Shown: positions 42,117-52,500 of the stretch, one piece after another | How positions within the stretch are numbered: the first letter of the stretch is position 1 | Layout of the letters: each line of letters begins with the position of its first letter | Origin: Trametes villosa | Taxonomy: Eukaryota; Basidiomycota; Agaricomycetes; Polyporales; Polyporaceae | Length of the DNA stretch: 64,000 nt | Direction of reading: 5' to 3' | Assembly: GCA_002964805.2 (NCBI GenBank) | Contig: PUDQ02000084.1 | Coordinates: 620,001-684,000 of the forward strand | Translations under genes and position numbers: made by a program | The notes under the pieces: generated by a model | The model's database searches: none | Told to the model about the DNA's origin: nothing | The model's input: only the letters and a program-made list of their open reading frames with translations

Positions 42117-43666
42117 TCACTCGTCTCCCCTCCGCGCGAGGAACACGCCCATGTCACTCTTCGTGCGCTGGATGCCGCGCAGGCCCACACTCGGGAACGA
42201 CGCAGCGGGCAGCTCCCCGTTGCTCTCCTTTCGCTCGGCCGCGCCCGCGTCCATCTGCAGCTCCTGCACGCCGATCTCCCCAGGGAAGCCTTCGAACTCG
42301 TCGTGCGCGGCGCCGAGGGCCATGCGCGGCGTGAAGACGTGCGGGGCCACGGGCGGCTCGGAGGCGACGGGCGAGACGAGCGAGGCCGTCTGCGAGGCCG
42401 TCGCGGACGCGGATGACCCGGAGACCGAGACCGAGATCGACTGTGCCTTCGGCCGGGTCGACTTGCGCCGGTGCTTGCGTGCACCGTTCGCAGCTAAGGG
42501 CGAGGGCGGGACGCCGTCGGACCCGGGCGAGAGCGGGGAGAGGGGCGAGTGCGGCAGCGGCTGCTGGTGCTGCGCGAGGAACTGGTGGTTGTACGGCGCG
42601 ACGCCCGCGACCGCGTACTGGTGCGAGCCCGAGCCGGTGCCCGTCGAGCTGGAGCGGCCGTCGCTCGTGCGCCCGGTGAGGGTGTTCCTCCGTGGGCGGC
42701 GCGTGTACGACTCCCCGCCGAAGTCGGCGCCGTCCGCCTCAGCCTCCGCTTCCGCGGCGAGCGCGGCGTCGGCGTCGAAGGGCTGCGCGACCTGCCCCTG
42801 CGCGAAGGGCCCGAAGTCTTGCGAGTCCGAGACGGACATCGAGCCCGAGCCCGAGCCGAGGCTGGGGGAGAAGGGGCTGGTGAGGTCGAACGCGGGGCCG
42901 CTTCCCTGCAGTACGGAACGGTTGAGTGAGTATTGGGGATGGGAAGGGGTGAAGGAAGGAGTGTGCGCACCTGGAAGCCCTCAAACTCCTCGTCGCCGTT
43001 CGTCTGTTGCTCGAGTGCTCGCGCCATCGCCGCCCGCTTGAGCTCGCGCTTCTCCCGCCTCCGCCGCCGCCTCTCCTCTTTTGCTCTCCTCTCCTCTTCC
43101 TCTCGCGCTAGCGCCTCGGCGTGCCGCGCCGCGCTCAGCTCCTCAATCGCCGCCGCATCGAGCGGGGCCGCGTCCGAGTCAAGCGTGTCCGTCGAGATCG
43201 TCCTCGACCTCTGGCCCTCCTCCGCACCTACACTCACACCTTCATCGTCGGACTCGGGCAGCTGGATCGCAGGCGGGCGCCCGAAGAGGTCGTACCCGAA
43301 AACGCGGATGTTCTTGGGCGCCGTCCGCCGCGTCTTCTTCCTGTTCTTGCTCTTGCCCTTGCCCGCACGCCGGCGGTCGCCGATGTTCGAGTGCAGCGAG
43401 AGCGCGTCGGCGTCGTCCGAGTCCGCGAGGAGGCCCTCGAGCTCGTCCGGGCGCGCGCGTGGGGGCGGGACGATGCCGTGCGCGAAGAGCGCGTGCGGGT
43501 GGCCCTGCCGTGCGTGCCCTGGCCCTGGGCTGGCGTCCTCGGTGTCGGAGGGGGCGTCGGACTTGAGGCAGGGCAGGCAGGAGGAGAGGGCGGCCTGGAA
43601 AGAGTCGGACCAGGAGAAGTGCATGTAGGCCATCGCGGTGCGGGAGGAGTTGACGCTGCGGGGCAT
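42117..43666 (-). CDS. Uncharacterised low-complexity protein, charged coiled segment
   Basis: I do not recognise this gene. Two exons, 43666-42971 and 42905-42117, join in phase 0 and give 494 aa if MPRSVNSSRTAM is the start (MAYMHFSWSDSF, 33 bp further in, is an alternative). The N-terminus has FQAALSSCLPCLKSD, a possible acylation site. It is followed by acidic and basic stretches, NRKKTRRTAPKNIRVFGYDL and FGRPPAIQLPESDDE. An Arg/Glu-rich helix follows (AREEEERRAKEERRRRRREK). The second half is Ser/Thr/Gly/Pro-rich and probably disordered, with basic patches such as ARKHRRKSTRPK. The ordered reading frame across the intron supports a real gene. Confidence 0.7.
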
Positions 43667-44414
43667 GCGGTCGTAGAAGTAGGGTGCGCTGTGCGCAGCT
43701 GGGTGTGCTCAGGGTCGAGATTAGACGTGGAGGTGGAGGGAGAGGCAGCGCAGCTGGGCGGGGGACATGGACTATGTTCAGGTTACGTGAAATGGAGAGA
43801 GGAGGGCGGGCGGTGTGCACGAGGCAGCAGGTGCCGCTGTGGTGGTGAGAGAGAACGAATAGCCAGGCGGCCGCCCACTGCCCAGAATCCAGAATCACGG
43901 CGTCCGGTAACCTCCTTCAGCAACACCCGCCCGCGACCAACAGTCGTCCCACATCGTCCCGGATGCTTTTGAACGCTCTACTCTGTGATTCCAGTATTCG
44001 AACATCAATGTAGTATACATGTTTCAGACCCTGTGGCACATTAGGCAAGCCCACGGCGGTGCAATGCGGGGATAACCGCGGGGTTAATGCTGATGTCCTG
44101 ACATGTCGAATTGCGAACCCGAAACAAACGGAGTGTGTGCTTGGGCGTAGCAGGGGATATACACCTGCCCTCAGTGCTCTTCGTCAGCGTACTATCACCG
44201 TATGCCCCAGACACTGGTCCGAAGAGCACAAGGAAAGTGGTCGGAGTCGTCAGCTGCAGGCGGGTAGCCGTCGCGGCTTCCGCGGACAGGGTAAACAAAC
44301 CTGGCAGATCTAGTTGCTCAGGAAAACAAGCTCAGCATTGCAGTCTACAAAAATACAATACACACAGGAGATGACAGCGCTGACCATAACCAGGAGTCCT
44401 TGCTCTTACAACAC
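43667..44414. other. Intergenic, promoter of the hypothetical gene
   Basis: 748 bp. A frame continuing upstream of 43666 is open but unlike the downstream protein. A non-coding first exon could be here. Confidence 0.4.
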
Positions 44415-45030
44415 TCAGTCTTCCGTATTTTCGGCATTCCGCGAGTTCCCGCCAGGCGTCGACTGATGCTACAGCGAAATAGCCGTGAGCATTCATCCCA
44501 CCGCCCCTTACAATACTCGAAGCATTCCATAGGGCCGTCAAGCACTCACCTGCCTGAGTTTCGCCAAGTGGATCTTCAGCGTCTCCGCGTAGTTCTCGAA
44601 TCCGAGCGTGACCATCGCGTAGAGGATGTCCTCCCCGCCGATCGTCTTGCGCTTCTCCATCTGGCACTTCTCCGCCGCCTCGGAGGTGATGAAGGAGATG
44701 AACTCGGACACGCACTCCTGCACGGTCTCCTTCGCCTCCTTGGAGATCTTCGCCGTCGCGGGCACCGAGCCCTTCATGATGCGCGACACGTTCGCGATCT
44801 ACCGCGCGCGGGAGAGAGGCAAAGGGGTGTTAGACGAGTGAAGGTAGGGGGGGGGGGGGCGCAAGGGTGAGGAGTTAACGACGTACGGGGAGGAAGCGGT
44901 CCTGCTCGCGGTACTCGCCGACCTCTTGCTCGGTGATGGGCGCGGGTGAGGGCGCGTCCTGGGCGGGCTGGGGAACGACGCCCGAGCCGTCGTCCTGCGG
45001 GGCAATGTTTGGAGGCGCGAACTCAGACAT
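44415..45030 (-). CDS. HAP3: CCAAT-binding factor subunit Hap3 / NF-YB (histone fold)
   Basis: Histone-fold subunit that pairs with Hap5/NF-YC and, with Hap2, binds CCAAT boxes in promoters. Exons 45030-44887, 44798-44550 and 44468-44415 join in phase 0 and give 148 aa. The N-terminal tail is Pro/Gln-rich ([15 protein letters not shown]). The core starts [20 protein letters not shown] and continues [30 protein letters not shown] and [20 protein letters not shown] ([14 protein letters not shown] follows), all canonical NF-YB. The tail [17 protein letters not shown] comes from a last exon that is missed if one reads through the donor at 44549. Intron 1 contains a run of 13 G (44847-44859). Confidence 0.94.
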
Positions 45031-45746
45031 GGCGGGGACAAAGACGTTGCGAGAGGAGCGCGTATAGGGGGTGCAGTTGCACCAGCAACCAGCGAGGACT
45101 ACGGATACGCAGCTGGAGGCTGTCTGGAGAACGTCGCGGCCGTTGGAAGCATCGGTGCGCGCTCTCGCTCGCGTCTGCGCGAGACACGCCTGGGAGGTGG
45201 CACGTGACATGACGCCCACAACTTGTACGCGCGAAGCGCCCGTGCAGTTTCGGCTTTGTGCAACTTCCAGGACGCTCGGAGACACGGCAGTACGAGTCAA
45301 GCCTCATGACGACAACGAAAGCAAGAATGCGGCAAACATCGAGAGGTTTGACGTACGAAACGTTCGCGTCTGTAGGTATCGTACGTACGGTGACATAGGA
45401 CAAGCCCGCATGGGCCGCAAACAACGTCGAGCAGCGTCAGCTTCACACGAAGGCGTTTGGCGAATGTATACGTACTCCGTGTCCGCCGGTGAGAGTTACC
45501 TACATCGTAAACTCAGATGACTGAAATAGCTGCGGACCATGAGATCGTCTCGGTTTTAGCAGAAGCTTCGTCGTGACTCAGGCCGAGGGTTCTTGGGCCT
45601 GGTTTCGTACACGGTTCCGGGCGAGAGTTTGGACGATACCCGCACCTCGTATAAGTACCGCATCTTCTTCAACGTGATCCCACAGGACCACAGGGCCAGC
45701 CCACAGCACATACAACTTCTAACAAAACCTCCATCCTCTGTCCACC
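45031..45746. promoter_or_regulatory. Divergent promoter region, HAP3 / cupin gene, with TATA box
   Basis: A TATAAG box at 45650-45655 lies 97 bp before the cupin ATG and probably sets its transcription start. The rest, on the HAP3 side, has no evident gene. Confidence 0.5.
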
Positions 45747-46334
45747 ATGTCCTCCCCTTCAACGCGCCCCGAGTACCTCGTACGCACGCCCGAGATCCCC
45801 TTCGAGGCGCTGCGGCACCTCACGCACCCGATGGACGCGACGAACCACCGGCACACCGTCTCGCTCGGGGACAGCGTTGGCCTCTCCAAGCTCGGCATCC
45901 ACTTCTGCCGCCTCGCGCCCGGCGCGACGAGCAGCACGCTGCACTACCACACCAACGACGAGGAGTTCTACTACATCATCGACGCCGGCGGGGACGACTC
46001 CGGCGCGGTTCTCCTCGTGTACGAGGCGCCCGAGGGGGGCGATAGCGCGGCGGGGGGTGCGGGGAAGGGAAAGCCGAGGGAGGAGAAGCTGAAGACGGGC
46101 GACTTCTTGGGGTTCAAGGGCGGGGATAAGGGCGCGCATGCGCATGCGCTCAGGGCGGGGTCGAAGGAGGTGGTGTATATCGTGGGAGGGACGCGGCTGC
46201 CGATGGACAACTCGGTCTATCCGCTGCAGGGGACGAGGGTGCTGGTGGATAGGTCGCAGGGAAGCGTTCAGACGTGGTCCGTGGAGGATAAGAACTTGAC
46301 CCCGTTTCACCTCGGGGCTCCTGCTGTGGTGTAG
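45747..46334 (+). CDS. Cupin-fold protein
   Basis: Intronless 195-aa protein with a single RmlC-like cupin. Motif 1 is HYHTNDEEFYYIIDAGG (the H-x-H-x4-E pattern of metal-binding cupins). Motif 2 is around GDFLGFKGGDKGAHAHALRAGSKE, with a His-rich metal site. The start MSSPSTRPEYLVRTPEIPFE follows a TATA box. Fungal relatives are small single-domain cupins of unknown substrate; quercetinase-like, dioxygenase-like or isomerase roles are all possible. It is one of few single-exon genes in the window. Confidence 0.85.
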   Translation: MSSPSTRPEYLVRTPEIPFEALRHLTHPMDATNHRHTVSLGDSVGLSKLGIHFCRLAPGATSSTLHYHTNDEEFYYIIDAGGDDSGAVLLVYEAPEGGDSAAGGAGKGKPREEKLKTGDFLGFKGGDKGAHAHALRAGSKEVVYIVGGTRLPMDNSVYPLQGTRVLVDRSQGSVQTWSVEDKNLTPFHLGAPAVV

Positions 46335-46597
46335 TACCCGGATATCGTCTTTTCGGGAATTGAACGTCTGGTTGGAGAGTTTTGTTCAATTGGAAAGTGG
46401 TCTGTGCTTAGATGCTAAGCCACGGAGTTGTGTCAGATCATATCACATTGCGCTACAATGATGGGAAGGGATGAGGGACGCCACAACATAGGCGCCTAGA
46501 GTTCGGGCGTTGAGTAGACGGTGACCGCGCGTCACACGGCGCGCTCTCAACGCGTTTCCCGACGCGTCTCCGTCGTCACACCTTACCTCCCGCCACC

Positions 46598-47563
46598 ATG
46601 AGCGCGCCAGCCCCCGCCCCACCGCCGCCGACGGTGCCCTCCGTGCTCCTCCCGGAGCTGCTCGGCTTCATTCCGCAGTTCCTGCTCGACGACATCATCA
46701 ACATCGCGAACGACGAGGCGAAGCAGAGCGTGGACGCGATGGAGCAGTTCCTCCAGCGCTGGGCGGACGCGCGCGCGGAGAAGGCGGCGGAGTGGGACCC
46801 GACGCAGGAGATCGAGCAGGGGCTGGTGTCGTTCCAGACGCTGCTCGAGTCGCACGTCGACGTCGCGTTCGACTTCTTCGAGGCGTGGTCGATGCGCAAC
46901 ATCTTTGCGATACCCGCGGACTTGCCTGTCGTCGCGCCGCACCAGGCGGGGTTGGACTTGGAACATCCGCCTGAGAAGGAGCAGGAGCTGTTGGCGGAGA
47001 TTGATGAGTTGCGGAGGAAAGTGCACGCGGTACGCCTTGCACCTGTTCTTGACCCGCTCTGGTGCTCATATCCACGGGCAAATTAGCAACGGAAACTGAA
47101 GCGGTTATACACGCGCGCAGTGCGCAGGTCCGGCAAAGACGTCGAACACGCCCGCAACCGTCTCGAGCGTCTTGCTTTCCTCCGCGCGCCGCAAATGCAA
47201 GCCCTCCTCTCACTACCCGCCGAGTTCGAGGCGATGTTCGACGCCGTCTCCTCCCTCCCCCCGCTCGACCCGTCCTCTGCCGCGCTCGAACCAGGTGTCG
47301 CGCCGGAACCTGGCAAGCGGCCCTGGGAGACGAGCAAGACTGGGTACCTCAACTGGGCGGCGGAGCAGCTCATGCAGCGCGCGAAGGAGAGGGCGAAGAG
47401 CGAGCCGGGCGGGAGTGCGTTTGGGGAGGGGAGCTCTGCGGTCAGTGCCGCTACTGCTGCCGCGTACGAGGTCGGGAGTGCGCAGGACGTCAAGGCGCTG
47501 TTGGAGCGGATAGGCGGGCCCAATGCGGGCGATGTGAGCGCGGACCAGATGGATACTAGTTAG
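46598..47563 (+). CDS. MIS12: Kinetochore protein Mis12 (Mtw1)
   Basis: Core subunit of the KMN network (MIS12 complex) that bridges centromeric chromatin to Ndc80 and Spc105. Exons 46598-47029 and 47087-47563 join in phase 0 and give 302 aa. The conserved N-terminal domain reads LLPELLGFIPQFLLDDIINI, then VDAMEQFLQRW, EIEQGLVSFQTLLESHVD and FDFFEAWSMRNIFAIP. A coiled coil follows (EKEQELLAEIDELRRKVHAQ RKLKRLY; and RNRLERLAFL after the intron). The C-terminal tail is Ala/Ser-rich, ending VSADQMDTS. Confidence 0.85.
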
Positions 47564-49521
47564 TGTGGGGGCCGTACGGACTAAGACCGTGGTATTTTTC
47601 CGGAGTTGGATTGTGTACGTTAGCTAGTCATAACCGCCCGCCTCGTTGTGTGTGGTCGGTTGCACCATCTACAATTATTACTATGTACTGTACTATATCG
47701 CAACCTGGGAACGGGACCCGCCCTCCAAAGATCGTCTCGCGGGCAGCGTTGCTGCAGGCGGGGTACTGTACTTAGGATGTTTTGTGACATTTCGCGATCG
47801 TCACACTGCAACCACGGGCGCTTAGGCGGGTATGTACCTTCGACTCTGCAACGTCGTCGTCGCGTTGTGTACTAAACGTCGAACGACTAAACTTATAACG
47901 GACTCTGTGTAAGTCTATGAGACCTATTAGTCAATTCCTACTATGTACTAACGGCGCTCGAATCTAAGAGGGATGATGCGAAAGATGTGATACCTCTCGG
48001 AATGCAGGTGAGAAAAATTCGCCCAGGACTCCAGATCGCACATATATACTCACACCACGCTCAGGTACACGTAACCCCATCTGTGTGCATCGTTTCTTTT
48101 GCAATCGCTAGTCATCACGTACTTGCATTCCTCCGTGGGACAAGCCCCACGTTCTGAGGTCTGCGGCGTTCCTGCGCCTCCTCGGCTTCCCGCTACGGAC
48201 ATCCGCCTCTCCATCCTCCATTTCGCCATCGCGCTGTTCCTGGACTATGGCCTCGAGCACCACGCGAGCGGTAGCACGTCAGATTGTGCACATTCGGCAG
48301 GCGTGCAGGCACTTCCGCACCTCCTCGACAGCGGGAGTGCTACTTTAGGTCAGAGTGGCGCGCGGTCTATCTGCCAATTCCTTGGTGCGTGGTGGCCTGG
48401 AGGGTGGCCCCGAAGCAGCCGTTAATGATAGTGACACCGAATCAGAAGGATAGAGATTCCAGGTGAGCCTCGGAACTCGGTAGAGGCTCATAGTTGGTGC
48501 TCACGTCGTCGACAGGTATCCGTCTCGGAAAACTGTTTGACAGAGGCCGGCCTCTGCTTGGGGCGCCGAGCTGTGGATACTCGAAATGTATTCCAAGACA
48601 CCGGATCGTCGGTCTGGATTCCAGAGCGGACGTCATCGTCGCGTGTTCTGCCTATGGTGCGTCGCTCAGAACATCCCGTGACAGAGCTGCTGAGGTGGCT
48701 CGGAGTTCGAGAGAACGCGTCGAGGAGGAGGGCGCCAGGCACGGCCCGTATTTCACTTCCGAGGCCTTGCCAGTCGCGATTCAAACGGGGCCTGAGTGCA
48801 ATCCCGGGATGGGTATCACAGCCGATCACCCGTCCCGCGCCGGCGGTCTATCTCTGCCCGCTGCGGGCGGCGTTCCAGCCAGGCCGGCCCAAACGCGGCG
48901 CCGCCATTCGCTGGGTGCGGTCGGTGTGCGCCCACGACCAGGGACAGCCGACGGCCGGGCGCGGGAGTGTTACACAATCTCGACTCGGATTCGGTGTGGG
49001 CGACGTCCCACGATCGTTCCGCGGTGTAGTTCGGTTCAGAATGATCGGCAGCACCGCTTTTTTGCCTAATCCGCCTCAACCGTAGTTTGTCTCCAACAAC
49101 CTGCCGAGCGCAGTGGTGCCAGGACGCACTCCACTTACGCTCGCAGAGGCCTGCAACACTGGCTGCTGGTACGTGTTTCTGCTGGAACTGCAATGTGGAT
49201 GGTGTCGCTGAGTCCCAGATTTACCGCAGGAAATATGGGGGGCGTGAATAATTGCCGCCCCGGCGCAGAGTTGACACTGGGCAGCGCAAGGGCTATCTCC
49301 CCGTGTACATCCGCCATCCGCAATCGACCTCTGCCTCTGGGTGGAGAGGAGGGCGGATGTCCTGGAATGGCCATCGGTCTGGATCACGTCCTGACCCACG
49401 AGCGGAAGAGTCTCCACGATGATATAGGTTCCGCTGCTCGCTGGGAGGACGCACATCACTTCGTCCCAGAGCCTCTCGCTCTCTCACCACCTTTCCCTTC
49501 CCCTCTACCGCTTTTCCCATC
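47564..49521. other. Long intergenic stretch before the synthase gene
   Basis: 1958 bp with no exon I can support. Overlapping frames on both strands around 48.5-49.2 kb are Arg/Pro/Ser-rich and motif-free. It probably contains the promoter of the synthase gene. Confidence 0.4.
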
Positions 49522-52500
49522 ATGTCTGTCCCTCTCGAGTTCCTCAACGACCTCGTGGCGCCGCCCGCCGGGCAGTCTCTGGGCGACCAGATCGCCGAGG
49601 TCGTCACCGACAACGGCCGGGTCACGACACTCCTCGACTGCCTCGCGACGACCGACCGGCCAGCACTCTACTCGCCCGACATGACACGGCCGCCGCTCAC
49701 GCACGCCATGCTGCACGAGCACGTGAAGAACTTCGCGCTCCCGACGTCCGGGCTGCACGAGCGATTGGGTCCCAACGACCGGATCATGCTCGCGCTGCCC
49801 ACAGGGGCGGAGAACGCCGTCGTGATCATGTCGATCGCGAGCTACCACACCGGCGCGCCCGTGAACTTCAACTGCACGGCGAGCGAGCTTGCGGAGGACG
49901 CGCACCGGCTGAAGGCGAAGGCGGTCGTCACGACACGGGATGCGGCGCACCGACTGGAGCTACGGAAGCTCCGGAAGGAGCTCGGCGCGGAGATCATCTT
50001 CGTGCACCCGCGCACGCTTGGTGCCGCTGGTCTGTTCGACATGTCGGTCATGACCGACAGTGAGGACGAGGATGAGTGGGACCAGATCGTTTACGTCTTC
50101 CCTCCGCCTTCGAGGCTTCACGGTCTCGAGGACCAGTCTTTGGTTTTGCATACATCCGGAACTAGCGGGAAGAAGAAGGTCAGTCGTCTTCTACTGCTTG
50201 CACGAGCGTCGCTTACGCTCTCTACAGGTCGTACCTTACAACCTGCGTTGTCTGATCGTCGGCACATGCTGCGTCAGCAAGTCTTGGGATTTGTCTGTTG
50301 AGGATGTTAACAGTGCGTTTTTCCCTCCCCTTCCGCTTAACGATGGCTCACCTTGCGTTCGTAGTGAACATGATGCCGCTGTTCCACGTTGGCGGTATTA
50401 TCCGCAACCTCTGGGCGCCGATGTTCTCCGGCGGGTCTGCGATCATGTGCGCTGGTTTTGACGACGTCGCCTTCTGGCCTATCGTCATGGAGCGTGGTGC
50501 TACTTGGTACGCACACGACGTTCTTCAGCCGTCGATTTGTTGCTGACCAGCCCGCAGGTACTACGCCGCGCCCACCATGCACCACGCCATCCTTACGTCG
50601 CGACCCTCACATATCCGGCCCTCCACCGATACCCGCATTCGCATGATTGCGAATGCAGCGGGTGGTCTCCTTCCCACCCTGGCCCAGGAGCTCAAGGACG
50701 CCTTCGGCGCCGTCATCCTACCGTCGTACGGCATGACGGAGTGCATGCCGATCGCGTCTCCTCCGACCAACTACCAGCTCGACCGGCCGGGTTGCTCGGG
50801 CATCGCCTGCGGACCTCACATGTCCATCCGCGATCCCTTCAACCTGGAGCGCGAGATGGCTGTCGGCTCTACCGGCGCGGTCTGCTTCCGCGGCCTCCCC
50901 GCGTTCAGCGGATACGAGAAGGAGATCGGCAAGCCGCTCGACACCTCGTCCTTCTCCTTGGAGGGCTGGTTCGACGGTGGCGACATGGGCTTCATGGACT
51001 CCGACGGCTACCTCTTCATCACCGGCCGCTCGAAGGAGATCATCAACAAGGGCGGCGAGGTCATCTCGCCGTTCGAGATCGAGGAGGCCATCACAGCGCT
51101 TGCGAAGGAGCGCGTGAAGTCCACGATCGCCTTCTCCATCGAGCACGATGTCCTGCAGGAGACGATCGGCGTCGTCATCGTCCCGCAGCCCGACCAGCCG
51201 CGCATCGGTCTCGCCGAGCTGCTCGACATTCTCAAGGTCCAGCTGCACCCGTCGAAGTGGCCCTTCGTCGTCGTCTACATGGACGACCTCCCCAAAAACA
51301 ACGCCGGCAAGCCGCTCCGCATCAAGCTCGCTCCGCGTCTCGGCATCCCCGTCATGACCGACGACACGCCCGTCGTGCTCCGCTACTTCGAGGCGACCGC
51401 GCCGGACAAGAACGTTCCACTCTCCGAGCCCATCCCCTGCACGCGCGTCGTCCCCGACGTGAAGCTCCTCGAGGAGGAGATCCTCAAGATCCCGGGCGTG
51501 CAGGAGGTCGACATCCGCATGTCTGACGTCGGCATGCCCGAGGTCCTCGTCTCCGTCACGCCCATCTCCGAGCTCGACTCGCACAAGCTCGCTGCGATGC
51601 TGCTCAAGCACGTCCCCGGGTACAGCATGCCCGACCCGCTCTACGTCTTCGAGAACCTGCTCGAGCGCAAGAAGGACGGCTCCGTCGACTGGGAGTACAT
51701 GGAGTCCGAGATCAAGCGCCGCAACGCGTCGAGCCTGTCTCCGCGCGCCCTGCATGTTCGCGACATCGTTGCCGAGCTGCTCGACAAGGACGCGGGCACT
51801 ATCGCTGGCGACAGCGACTTCTTCCTCATTGGCGGCAACTCGCTGCTTCTTGGCCGCCTCGCGCACAGCATCCGCAAGGACATGGGTGTCACGCTCAAGG
51901 TCTCCGACATCTTCACGAGCAGCACCATCAACGGCATTGCGGACCTCATCGAGCAGGAGGCGTCGGGCGAAGCTGTGCAGGGTCGGCGTGGTACCGCTTC
52001 TGAGAAGGCGGCCATCCATCGTTGCAGTATCAGCTCCACCGCGAGTACAGTGAGTCACACGCATTGGCCCTCATGTCTTCAACCGCTGATTCATCTTGCA
52101 GCTTGTGGAGGGAGAGAGGGAGCCAAACCGCCCACAGACACATCCTCTGGCTCTCATCGTGCATGCGTTGCCCGTGGTCGTCTTCCATCCTATGAAGACG
52201 GCCTTCACGTGGACGGCGCTGCTCTACATCCTCTCTCGCTTCTCCAACTTCGTGCACGTCAGCTACTGGGAGCGTGTCGGCGCCCTGCTCGCCGCCATCG
52301 TCTCGGCGCGCCTGCTCGCTCGTATCGTCTGCCCCATCTCCGCGATCGTCTTCAAGTGGCTCGTCATCGGGCGATACAGGCCGGGCACGTACAAGTACTG
52401 GAGCAACTACCACCTCCGCTGGTGGATCACGAACCAGTTCGTCCGCATCGCCGGCCGCGGCATCTTCGCCACGCACCCGAAGCTCGAGTACCTCTACTTC

